A stretch of 64,000 nucleotides of DNA from Rotaria sordida (taxonomy: Eukaryota; Rotifera; Eurotatoria; Philodinida; Philodinidae): assembly GCA_905250125.1 (NCBI GenBank), contig CAJNOL010000099.1:1-64000 (forward strand), in the 5' to 3' direction. Below, piece after piece: positions 1 to 10,440 of this stretch. The stretch's first letter is position 1, and each line of letters begins with the position of its first letter. Under the pieces are notes generated by a model. The model saw only the letters and a program-made list of their open reading frames with translations. It ran no database searches and was not told the DNA's origin. Both the position numbers and the translations under genes were made by a program.

Positions 1-571
1 GTGAACGATATATTTGTTTACTTTAAATGGCTCGAGAGAGAAAAACTGCATTACTGTAGTGAATATATTGACTGCTAAGTCAGTTTTGTGGAACTCACAT
101 TTTTTTCGAAGAAAATGGTGAGTGTAATTTTAAGAGCGAGTTTTCGTGGCTCCCACTCCTGCTAAACCCCTCTCCATTACAGACCGTAGCAATGAAGAAT
201 AACAGGCGTCACATTTTTTAGATTTTGTTGCAAAATTGATCAAGTTATAATTTTGAAAAATAATAAATAGTACTACTTGTGAGTTGATTAACACAAATAA
301 TAGTGCTTGAAACCTGCTGTAAATATCATGAATATGTAAAACAGACATATTTGTCAATTAATTTAATGATTATAATAATAAGAATGTTAAATTAAGAAAA
401 AAAGAATTTTAAAAAACGAAAATTCTTTTCGAAATGCAGAAATTAGAGAAGTCATTACTCTGAATATCAATTATCCTGCAGGCACCTATAATCTACGAGA
501 GATTTATCACTTTATATGTTATGTATTTGTTTAATTAGGCTAGATAATATATATGAGTTCTATATTTCAGC
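1..571. other. Intergenic, no gene recognised
   Basis: AT-rich sequence with no convincing reading frame on either strand. A minus-strand frame at 130-357 has no splice context and no resemblance to a known protein. Near the right end a pyrimidine-rich stretch followed by cag (561-570) looks like a splice acceptor for the open frame that follows. Confidence 0.4.
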
Positions 572-785
572 CTCAAAGGAGCTGTGCTAACAAGCTTTTT
601 TTATGAAATAAAAGTAACAAAAAATGGCTTTGATGGAGCCAGGAATCTTGATACTCATCTTGTTACCGGTATATTGTCATTTTCAGGCATTAATACAGGA
701 CTTTTTGCCACTTTCAATCGCTTGGTTTCAAATTTGAGACATTTTGAAACTCGGGAACGCGATACTAACACTTTGATCAGACTAT
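572..785 (+). pseudogene. Candidate coding exon, unrecognised, cut by hAT insertion
   Basis: An open frame of 71 codons starts directly after an acceptor-like cag at 568-570 and runs to the left edge of the hAT element. If the element and one copy of its target duplication are removed, the frame ends at a TAG formed exactly at the insertion point, after residues LIRL. With the element present, the frame reads on into the GC-rich terminus. I do not recognise the protein; part of it reads GINTGLFATFNRLVSN. It could be the last exon of an unknown gene or a remnant of an older mobile element. No other exon of the same gene was found upstream. Confidence 0.25.
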
Positions 786-1256
786 CAGAGATGTGCGGTC
801 CACGGGGTTCACCCCGCGGGCCCCGCGGGGCCACGTGGCGACGGGCGGGCGGGGAAGAAAAATTCAATTAAACGCGGGATTAACGGGGCGCGGGTATTTT
901 CCGGCACACGGGCGGGCGGGGCGGGTAATAATTTTTTTAAATGACACGGGTCTCTGGCGGAGCGGGTATGAAATACACGGGTTCGGGCGGGTAAACATTT
1001 TTTTTCGGGTGTGATGAAAGATCGTCAAAACTTATCACGGGATGTCCTTAGTATAGGTATGTAGTACAAAGTACATATTGATTGGTTCATTACTTTCATC
1101 CTATTATGTACAAGATTGTCTACCATTTGTTTGTTTCTTTCTTTCTTTATCGTCTGTCATACGCAACTTCTACTATCAATTTATATTAAGTGAATAACTG
1201 GACTAAAACTTATTTTATATTTAGAATTATCGTTTGAATTTTTTTGTGAATTACTA

Positions 1257-2147
1257 CTTAGGTCTGGCCAAAAGCTCTGACAACATTATATAAAAATATA
1301 AAGATAAGGAGATATCTTTAATTTTATTTTATCAAATTTTGAGGACAGTTGCCATGATTATTTATACCAAGTTTGATCCTTTCCAACGATTAGTTAAAAG
1401 TTTTTTGAAGTTTTTTCGAAAAAATTTTAGGTATCATGGATACCGCATGAGCTAATCATATTTCATTTATTGTGAAAAGTTAGCAAAATCTTGTTCGATA
1501 ATATCAGTTGCATTCTAGTACTACTAGTGATGAGATATAGATTTATTTTAGATAGGTTAGTCATAAGTTATCCGATGCTGGCTGGCTTATTGAAGATGAA
1601 TCGTCAAAGACTATTGTTCATGAATAAAGATTTTAGAAAATACTTTGTTTGGTATATTTTTTAAATCAAATACTCCTGAATGTAGATAAAGGCAAGACTG
1701 TAAGTCACAAGTATTAGGCTGAACGCTCTCCAAAACATTTTATTAATCAAATATGGAAACAAACAGAGACATCAGGTTCATAATGTACAAAATTGCTTGA
1801 CGGTCATCGTTGACTTCATACTCATCTAATGTTATTAATTGCATGACAGAAGAAGGCATCAATATAATATCATATCTATCATATTCGCCAGGCCTGATAC
1901 TATGTAACTTTTCGCTAACTAATTCTATTAAATGTAGTTTAACTGATTAAATAAATGAAACATGATAAGCTCGTGCGATATCTAAAAATTTTTTCGAAAA
2001 AAACTTTTAACAAATTGTTGGAAAGGTTCGAACTTGGTATAAATAATCATGGCAACTGTCCTCAATATTTGATAAAATTAAATTAAAGCTGCCTGTTTAC
2101 CTTTATATTTTTATATAATGTTGCCAGAACTTTTGGTCAGACCTAAG
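1257..2147. mobile_element. Nested foldback element, Tc1/mariner-like MITE, 891 bp
   Basis: Long inverted repeats occupy about 1257-1470 and 1951-2147, starting CTTAGGTCTG and diverged by substitutions and short indels. The element is flanked by TA on both sides (1255-1256 and 2148-2149), which fits the TA duplication of Tc1/mariner elements. The interior (1471-1950) has no recognisable transposase. It lies wholly inside the hAT element, so it inserted later. Confidence 0.75.
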
Positions 2148-2149
2148 TA

Positions 2150-2407
2150 TCATCGAATTACATGATTTATCTCCTGATGAATCACTTAATAGGACAGCTT
2201 CGTCGAATACTGATCGTTCATCTACAATTATTTCTTCATCCCTCAGTCATTGCTCATCGAGTAATATTAAATGTGATTCGTCAAATATAAAAATGTTTTT
2301 AAAAGAACAACCACAAAAATACGTGCTTGTCGACAATCACAAAGTGAATCATTCAAAACCATCTCATATAGACTTGAGTTTTGTTTTTGTAAAAAATGAT
2401 TTTTCAT
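2150..2407 (+). pseudogene. Short open frame inside hAT element, possible transposase remnant
   Basis: About 85 open codons follow the nested element, ending in TAA at 2405-2407. The stretch is rich in Ser and Asn, then more structured, with residues FLKEQPQKYVLVDNHKVNHS. Codon choice resembles the coding exons in this window. hAT transposases often begin with a low-complexity region before a BED zinc finger, so this may be the start of the element's own transposase, cut off by deletion. No zinc-binding pattern is visible, so the assignment rests on position alone. Confidence 0.3.
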
Positions 2408-2693
2408 AAAAGGAATGCGTCATTAAAAATAAAGTATCTGGCAAATAAAAAATTTCTTCGGGTTACACGGGGACGGGTCGGGGCCCGTCACAATGGCGGG
2501 TCGAGCGGGCTGGTCCAAGAAGCTGCCTGTGCGGGGTACGGGCGGAGCGGGTATAGATTTGCCGGGGCACAGGCGGGGCGGGGATTCTCAAAAAGAATAA
2601 CCACGGGGTTCGGACGGGACGGGTTTGTGAATTTTACGGGGCGGGCCCCGCGGGGGATGGAAAATCAATGCCCCGCACATCTCTGCAGACTAT

Positions 2694-3405
2694 AGATAAT
2701 GCTATAAGAATATTTAGCTGGGCAAAGCGAGTACGGAGAATGTTGATGATATCACGTGGATATAAAGCATATTTTCAACATGCTCAGAATATGCAATTTC
2801 CGTAGGGATTACCGAATATGGGAATCTACATTTTCAACTCTTGAAGAATAATGGTTCGTTTCATTCCGCTCCTTAACGTGCTGCCAACGAGTCATTTCCC
2901 ATATCTAGTACTTCTAATATCCTATCTTCAGTGCAACTCATCCTTTCAGTAGAGGGTTAGCAGCGTTCGCGCTGCGTTACTTGTTTAATTATTCGTAGAC
3001 TGATTTTTTAGCAGATCAGTACCACTACATAGATGTATTTTCAATGCTAAAAAAAAGTAGTGTCTAAATTAGAATATATTTAATCGATTAAATACTTATT
3101 TAAATGTTCAAAACTATTGCTAAAGAAACTAGTTGTATAAGTGAGATCTAAAATTATGACTTTATGTGATCATATAAGATCTTACAAGATTCACAGTAGC
3201 ATCTTATAGTGAATTAAATATTAAATCTTGTAGTAAGATATTTGTACAATTTCGTAAGATCATACAATATTAATCTCACGATATTAGATGATCAGTCAGA
3301 TCTTTTCAGACCTTATACAATTTTCGTAAGATTTTTCTACTTGAGTATTTGAAAAACGATTTTGTAGAAAAATAGTTCTTTATTGAATAAATTCATAACA
3401 AAAAA
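2694..3405. other. Intergenic, between hAT element and DYW gene
   Basis: No gene seen. The stretch 3160-3340 contains several copies of a TAAGATC-type motif in both orientations, for example an imperfect inverted pair at about 3178-3194 and 3224-3240. The right end holds the 3' untranslated region of the DYW gene. Confidence 0.4.
3379..3384 (-). terminator. Polyadenylation signal of the DYW gene
   Basis: AATAAA on the minus strand, 22 bases after the TAA stop of the PPR-DYW gene, the usual spacing for an animal polyadenylation signal. Confidence 0.6.
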
Positions 3406-6400
3406 TTAAAAATGATTTTGGCATGAACATTGTCCGTTTTTGTGAAAATGATGGATTCTATTGGCATCACGAACAATAATATCAATTTGACGAATTTTAG
3501 CTATAAGTTTCGTAGCTTCATCTTAAATAAAAAAAAAAAGAGGATACATGTATTATTAAGAACCATCGAGATGAAAAAAGCTAACTTACGACAATCACCG
3601 CAGACTCGAAGATTTTTAGTAATTTGGATAAAATCTGGAAGAGATCGTTGAATCAAATTATACGCTATTGCTAATTTTTCACTATGACCACACAACACTG
3701 ATTCGATAGTTTCTTCTTCACGTAATTGACGAGTTATCCAAGAAGAATCAAATTTATAACCATGTTCAATTAATTCACCTGTTAAACGATCAAGTTCAGC
3801 ATAGATTTCTGATGATCGTGGATGTGAATGATCATGAGCTTTAAATTGCTAGAAAATCAACAAATTTTCTTTATATTCTAATGTTCAATAGAAATATTTT
3901 ACCACTATTTCACCATTTACATAAGTCCATGATAATCCCATTTTGACTTTAGATCCTAATTCTTTTATTTGATTATATCGAAAGTTCTTTGCCAGTTGAT
4001 GTTCACCAACAGAAGAATATATGTTCGCAAGAAGAATTGTACCTGATACAAGACCTTGTTTTGCATCAGGAAACAAAGATTTCATTCGATTATATATCTT
4101 TTTAGATAAATTATTATTGCGATTATTACGTGCACCAGATAGTAAACACACTAAAATAAAAACAGATAAATAAATAATATATTAATGTAGTATTATGAAA
4201 AATACTTACTATACATCACAAAATTAGGTGAGTTTTTCTTTTCATATTCATCTATCAACTTTTGTGCTTCATCAAATAAAAACAAACGACTGAAACAATC
4301 AATCTTAAGTATAATATAAAATAATCATAGCTAATATAATAAATAAAATAGAAAGACAAACCATAACAGTGACAATTTTTTCTGTTTTGAAAGATATTTC
4401 ATTATATATATTCTGAGCTTCATGAAGAAAACCCGAATGTGAACATGCATTTAAAACACAAATATGTGTAACTTCATTACGTAGATTATTCGGCATCTCT
4501 CTATATAATTTAATAGCTTCAGAACCCATTCCATTAAGTCCAAATCCATTAACTTCAAAAACCAACTATCCAATATTAAAAAAGAAGAACTTGGATAAAA
4601 GTAAATAAACCTACTCATTGCAGTGTATGTTACTGTATCACGATCATCAACTGATTCATATACATTTCGTGCTTTTTCAACAGAACCACATTTGCCCTAT
4701 ATGACAAAAACAAAAAGAAATTATAAAAAAATGAATTAGTCAATGGAGATCAAAAATCAATATTTACCCACATATGAATCACCGAGTTTTGTACTTGTTT
4801 TTGATTTTGAATATGCAGTGGAACTTGATGAAGAATATACTGACTTTGCCGAATCATACCAATTTTTGAACATGCACCAATGAGTATAGTCCATATGATC
4901 TGATTCAGAACAATATCTCGTTGTTTCATTTCTTCCCAAACCTCAAAACATTTCCATGGTTCACCATTCATATTGTAGCCATTCATTAAAGCCCCATAAG
5001 TAATAATATTTTTCTCCTTAATTGAATGAAAGACACGTTCAGCACTTTGAATATCACCAAATTTCGTTAACATATGTATTGCTGAAGTTAATACAACATT
5101 ATCATTTCGATAATTATCAGGCATTTCATCAAAAAGTTTTTTTCCAATCTTCTTTGCTCGATCATTGGCAAGTTGACTACATGCATTAAAAACTATAGCA
5201 TAGGATACAGTATCTAACTTTAAATGAATTTGTTCAAATAAATCTAAGGTTTTTCCTGACATTTCATTTTCAATATATCCTAAATTAAATTTGACAATAT
5301 TCAAAAAACTATCTAATATATATTACCTTTCATCATAGCACCATAAGTAATAATATTTTTCTCTTTAATTGAATGAAAAACACGTTCAGCACTTTGAATA
5401 TCACCAAATCTCATTAACATATGTATTGCTGAAGTTAATACAACATTATCATTTCGATAATTATCATGCATTTCATAAAGAAGTTTTTTTCCAATCTTCA
5501 TTGCTCGATCATTTGCAAGTTGGCTACATGCATTAAAAACTATAGTGTGAATTACACTATCTAACTTTAAATGGATTTGTTCAAATAAATCCAAGGCTCT
5601 TTCTGACATTTCATTTCCAATATATCCTAAATTACATTTGACAATATTCCAAAAAACTATGTAATATATATTACCTTTGATCATAGCACCATAAGTAATA
5701 ATATTTTTCTCCTTAATTGAATGAAAGACACGTTCAGCACTTTGAATATCACCAAATTTCGTTAACATATGTATTGCTGAAGTTAATACAACATTATCAT
5801 TTCGATAATTATCAGGCATTTCATCAAGAAGTTTTTTTCCAATCTTCTTTGCTCGATCATTGGCTAGTTGACTACATGCATTAAAAACTATAGTATAAAT
5901 TACAGTATTTAATTTTAAATGGATTTGTTCAAATAAATCTAAAGCTTTTTCTGACATTTCATTTTCAATGTATCCTAAAGTAAATTTGAACAATATTCAA
6001 AAAACTATCTAATATATATTACCTTTCATCATAGCACCATAAGTAATAATATTTTTCTCTTTAATTGAATGAAAGACACGTTCAGCACTTTGAATATCAC
6101 CAAATTTCATTAACATATGAGTTGCTGAATTTAATACAACATTATCATTTCGATAATTATCAGGCATTTCATCAAGAAGTTTTTTTCCAATCTTCTTCGC
6201 TCGATCATTGGCTAGTTGACTACATGCATTAAAAACTATAGTATAAATTATAGTATTTAATTTTAAATGGATTTGTTCAAATAAATCCAAGGCTTTTTCT
6301 GACATTTCATTTCCAATGTATCCTAAAGTAAATTTGAATAATATTCAAAAAATTATCTAATATATATTACCTTTCATCATAGCACCATAAGTAATAATAT

Positions 6401-8530
6401 TTTTCTCCTTAATTGAATGAAAAATACGTTCAGCACTTTGAACATCGCCAAATTTCATTAACATATGTATTGCTGAATTTGATATGAAATTATTATTTTT
6501 ATAATTATCAGGCATTTCATGAAGAAGTTTTCTTCCAATCTTCATTGCTCGAACATTTGCAAGTTGAGCACATGCATCAAAAACAATAGTATAAGTTACA
6601 TTATCTAATTTTAAATGGATTTGTTCAAATAAATCCAAGGCTTTTTCTGACATTTCATTTTCAATGTATCCTAAAGTAAATTTGAACAATATTCAAAAAA
6701 CTATCTAATATATATTACCTTTCATCATAGCACCATAATTAATAATATTTTTCTCTTTAATTGAATGAAAGACACGTTCAGCACTTTGAATATCACCAAA
6801 TTTCATTAACATATGCGTTACTGAAGTTAATAAGATATTATCATTTCGATAATTATCAGGTATTTCATCAAGAAGTTTTTTTCCTATCTTCATCGCTCGA
6901 TCATTGGCTAGTTTACCACATGCATTAAATAAAATAGTAAGAGTAAAGTTGTTAGGTTTAATTGTCATTTCATTTAATAAATCAAGCACTTTGTCCGGCA
7001 TGTTATTAGACATTAGATCTATTTATAATAAATATTAAATAAAAAGAAATCATTAGTAATATTCACCTTTGAACATAGCTGTATAGATATAATTGGATTT
7101 GTTTGTAATTGTAGAGAATAGACGAGTCGCATTATCGATATCATGACATTGCACTATGAATAAAAAAAACATGATCGGTATTTGTAAATAGTGAGTACCA
7201 TTAAGCGTTTAGTATATGATGGTCTTTTTGTTGAAATTGTTGGCATACTTTTAGTGACTCAATCTTAATACTTTAATTTAAAAGAAGAATATGAAAGGAT
7301 ATTATTTTGTGTAGGACAAAACAAAACAGTAAGTTTGTTGTACTGATTTGAGATATTGAAGAGCTTTGATTTGGGAATCATCCATAAAGAATGTGCAGAT
7401 AAAAATTGCATTTTATGCCCTTCATGCATGTCCAGCTTCATCATTTCCTTCCCCAATTGGACATCTAGCATACAAAAACAACTTTCTAGAAAGAGCTTGA
7501 TGACTGAAATACGCTGCTGTTTTCCCTTTTATTAAATAAAAGGTTCATTGAATAAATATATCGAAATTGGAAAATAAATAAAAAAGACAAAACATACATT
7601 TCATACCCGATAAACAAAAAATATCATCTTTGACAAAGTTTTTTTTGTTTTTTAAATACATTTTATTTTAACAAGCAGAAAATAGCATATAAAAACGTGA
7701 AGTTCAATACAAATAGCAATCAAACATATAACTACGTTGATAGTACTGCTTCAGAAAATAACTAGCTGTTCATGTAGCATCATTTTCAATTATTCTAACA
7801 ACGTATTCATATTCAACTGATTCATTCGATTCATTTTCTATTTAATAATGCTCTTTAAAACAAACCAAACTTCAAAATTTCGCTGAAAGTTGTGCGAAAA
7901 AAAAAGCAGAATATGCATAGTAAGTGTTTGGACATCCGGAAATGTTTGATGTCACTCTCCTCTATTCAGATTTGTCAACTTTTAATGGACCCTTCCACCT
8001 TTACCTGAACATTCTTAATAGATGACATCTTGTATAAATGAAATCTATAATTATGCAAGTCTTATGTTACACAGAAAAGGTAAAAAAATGAAAAAGGATT
8101 TTTCTTTTTTTTCGCTAAAGATAAACGTATTCGTTCATCGGAGTATTCAGATATTCCTATTATTATACAACCATATTCTGATTGATAAAATGAATAACTT
8201 ACTATAAAAGTGAATTAATGATGTTTGAATATAAGAATTATTCAATAAATTTGATGAAAGCTTTTGTTGAATAGTAATACCACGTTTGTAATCATTCAAT
8301 ATTGTACATGCTTTTATTGCCATATCAATAGTAAAATTGTTACATATTTCAGCTTGTTGATCGAAAAGATCTAGAGCTTCTTTATATTGTTTGGAATCGA
8401 TTAGTTTCTTCATTCTTGAGTTTAATGTTACAGATGATGAAATCGAATATTTTTTGTTGTTGTTCTGATATAATGATAAAAAACATCGAAATCGATATAT
8501 CGAATAACTATTACATTTGATCAATAACAT
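3406..8530 (-). CDS. PPR-DYW protein, predicted organelle C-to-U RNA editing factor
   Basis: Fourteen exons in transcription order: 8530-8203, 7153-7067, 7018-6719, 6670-6371, 6322-6023, 5974-5675, 5626-5327, 5279-4768, 4696-4615, 4552-4362, 4303-4210, 4150-3903, 3848-3590, 3521-3406. The sum is 3417 bases, 1138 residues plus stop. Residues 1-30 are basic with no acidic residues, fitting a mitochondrial presequence. Next come PLS-type pentatricopeptide repeats, which read RNA one base per repeat. The E and E+ regions contain SWTYVNGEI and AHDHSHPRSSEIYAEL. The DYW deaminase domain keeps the zinc and catalytic signature HSE (about residue 1068), CGDC (about 1096) and a late HHF plus CSC. The last three residues are NHF instead of DYW. 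DYW proteins are typical of land plants and have been reported in bdelloids and some protists, so horizontal origin is likely. Intron 1 (7154-8202) is about 1 kb with no gene inside. Confidence 0.9.
5279..7018 (-). repeat. Tandem exon-plus-intron array, 348-bp period, in DYW gene
   Basis: Five consecutive exons of exactly 300 bases (7018-6719, 6670-6371, 6322-6023, 5974-5675, 5626-5327) are separated by introns of 47-49 bases, and a sixth related copy begins the exon at 5279. Exon starts lie 347-348 bases apart. Intron sequences are repeated as well as exons, so the duplicating unit was genomic and not a retrocopy. Each exon is in the same phase at both ends, so copies can be added or lost without breaking the frame. 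Each encodes 100 residues, the size of one P-L-S triplet of PPR motifs. The copies share stretches such as FGDIQSAERVFHSIKEKN almost unchanged. Confidence 0.92.
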
Positions 8531-8879
8531 ATTATAATCTAGAATAATAAAAATACTATGAAAATATGCTTATTTTCAAAAAGTATTTAAAAAAAAAGTA
8601 ATTGTAAAAATTCCTCTTGAAATTGATCGTTAAGAGTTAGACTCGATTTTGTTAATATGTCATTTTCATTTTCAGATCTTTTTTTCCACACATGGAGTTG
8701 AGTCATCCTCTTATATTAATTGGTACATCTAGTCGTCAATGTGATGCTGAGGACTAGAAAAAAAATATCACTAAACTGCAGTAATGCCTATCTTCTGTAT
8801 TATTATTCTGAAAACAGCAATATTGGCATTGATTTATTGATTTTTTTGTTTTTGGTTGATTCGATAGATGTAGGCACAT

Positions 8880-9390
8880 TCGGTACACATGTTAATATCG
8901 AAATTGAGATTATATTCAATCTCTAATTAGCTTGGACAAATCTCGAATTCAAGACTGGACGCATTCAATTTCGGATTGAAGAAGAAATTTATGTTAAAAC
9001 TCGAGTTAGTTTGTAGATCGATGCCGAATTCGGAATTTTTTTCAATGGATTATGAGGAATAAAAGACATTTCAACTAATAAAATCATCATTTGATCAATT
9101 AAATTTGAATTGACAAACTAATGAACAGTTTTCACTATAGAAGTTTCTGTGCATAAACTTGTTCACAATTTCACTAATTCAAATTTAATCGATCAACTGA
9201 TGATTTTATTAATTGAAATGCAACTGTTTTCTCTCAGTTCAATAATAAGAGTCTGAATTCGACATTGATCGATAGATTACTTTGAATTTTAATACAAGTC
9301 TTCCCTTCAATTCAATATTGAACGCATCCAAACTCAAATCCACGATGGGACGTAATCTCAGTGTAAACGCTAACATATATATCGATTGTC
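8880..9390. repeat. Foldback element with diverged arms of about 200 bp
   Basis: The sequence from about 8940 to 9115 matches the reverse complement of about 9175 to 9345, with the centre near 9145. Clear paired blocks include GGACGCATTCAA on the left against TTGAACGCATCC on the right, and AATAAAATCATCA against TGATGATTTTATT. Weaker pairing extends outwards. It has the form of a decayed MITE; the exact ends and target duplication are not resolved. Confidence 0.55.
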
Positions 9391-9686
9391 CCAAAATGTT
9401 TGCACGCTTTTTATTTTGCCTATATCTCAAAGCAGATAAATGATATAACCTTGAACTTTTGTTTTAAGGATATGCCCTTGAATTTTCTACAAAACCTAAC
9501 GAAAAAGATCTCATTGACTTGTTCGGATAGGTTTTTACAAGGCTAAAAGTAAATATCTACGTGATGCTGCTGTTTCCTACGATACAGAATCGTCCAAAAG
9601 TCGCTATGCTGAAGAAAAAAAAAACTGAATATCTTCTCTATATGTTGAATCAAATGATTTAATTTTTTTTCTACTACTGATAAAGA

Positions 9687-10084
9687 AGTGTTCATAGATC
9701 ATATTCATAAGAAAAATTTTGTCAAACACTGCTTTGAAGTATCATCGTTGACTTCAATAAAAAAAAAAACCTGTAACCTTTCATGAGTTATAAAAAAGCA
9801 GTACATGTGTTTCCTTGGCCAAAAACAAACTATACATAATTTTTTCTATTATTTCTTCAGACTATTGTCGTTTGGTCTAAAATTTATATCACTGATACAT
9901 GTCTTAGTACTCATTGTATTCTGAAAGTTTCAGCCACAAACAGTGAGAAATTGTTGACAAAACTGCAATTTATTTCTTTCCATAACTCGTGAAAGATTAC
10001 AAATTTTTTTTCTTATTGAAGTCAACAATGATACTTCAAAGCAGTGTTTGTCAATGTCTTTCTTATGAATACGACTATGGACAC
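9687..10084. repeat. Long inverted repeat A, arms of about 120 bp
   Basis: The arm 9687-9803 pairs with 9960-10084. A central block reads AAGTATCATCGTTGACTTCA on the left and TGAAGTCAACAATGATACTT on the right. A spacer of about 155 bp separates the arms. It has no coding content. Confidence 0.65.
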
Positions 10085-10090
10085 TCATTT

Positions 10091-10440
10091 ACCGTGCTGT
10101 TCAAGTACTTCAAGATTTAGTGGAAATTGATTTTCAATAATTGCATATTATAGAGCATAAAATTTTGAACGGAATGAGTAATTGCTATGTTTTTTACAAT
10201 TTTCCCTTAAAAAGTTATAACCGTTACAAGAAACAAAAAAAAACGGTTTTTAGTCGATTTTTCATGATTTTCTGATAAATTTCACTATTTTTTCGATTTT
10301 CGTAATGGTTATAATTTTTTAAGAGAAGATGGTAAAAAACGTGGCAATTACTCATTTCGTTCAAAATTTTATGCTCTATAATATGCAAATATTGAAAATC
10401 AATTTCTACAAAACCTTGAAGTACCTGAAAAGCACGGTTT
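10091..10440. repeat. Long inverted repeat B, adjacent to A
   Basis: The arm 10091-10228 pairs with 10302-10440. Matching blocks include CCGTGCT against AGCACGG at the tips and ATTATAGAGCATAAAATTTT against AAAATTTTATGCTCTATAAT inside. It begins a few bases after repeat A ends, so the two foldbacks may be parts of one larger element. A possible Tc1/mariner-like terminus, ACAGTTCTGTTCAAAATTAT on the minus strand, ends near 10610. Confidence 0.65.

Larger units (their letters stand above)
786..2685. mobile_element. Non-autonomous hAT element, 1900 bp, with nested insertion
   Basis: The two ends are perfect 13-bp inverted repeats, CAGAGATGTGCGG at 786-798 and its complement at 2673-2685. They are flanked by a perfect 8-bp direct repeat CAGACTAT (778-785 and 2686-2693). 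An 8-bp target duplication and CAGRG-type termini are hallmarks of the hAT superfamily. The subterminal zones 799-1010 and 2456-2672 are very GC-rich, with many GGGCGGG and CGGGTA motifs, against AT-rich surroundings; such motif clusters are typical transposase-binding regions. No intact transposase is present, so movement would need a transposase supplied in trans. The interior holds a second element at 1257-2147 and a short open frame after it. Confidence 0.85.

Noticed and set aside
3430-3651. Plus-strand open frame over the last DYW exons
   Set aside because: It is the antisense of the confirmed DYW-domain exons and has no splice logic of its own.
5279-7018. Regular repeats considered as a CRISPR-like or satellite array
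   Set aside because: The 348-bp units contain in-phase PPR exons with splice sites, so they are gene-internal duplications.
7265-7471. Minus-strand open frame within intron 1 of the DYW gene
   Set aside because: Including it would break phase between exons 1 and 2, which join perfectly without it.
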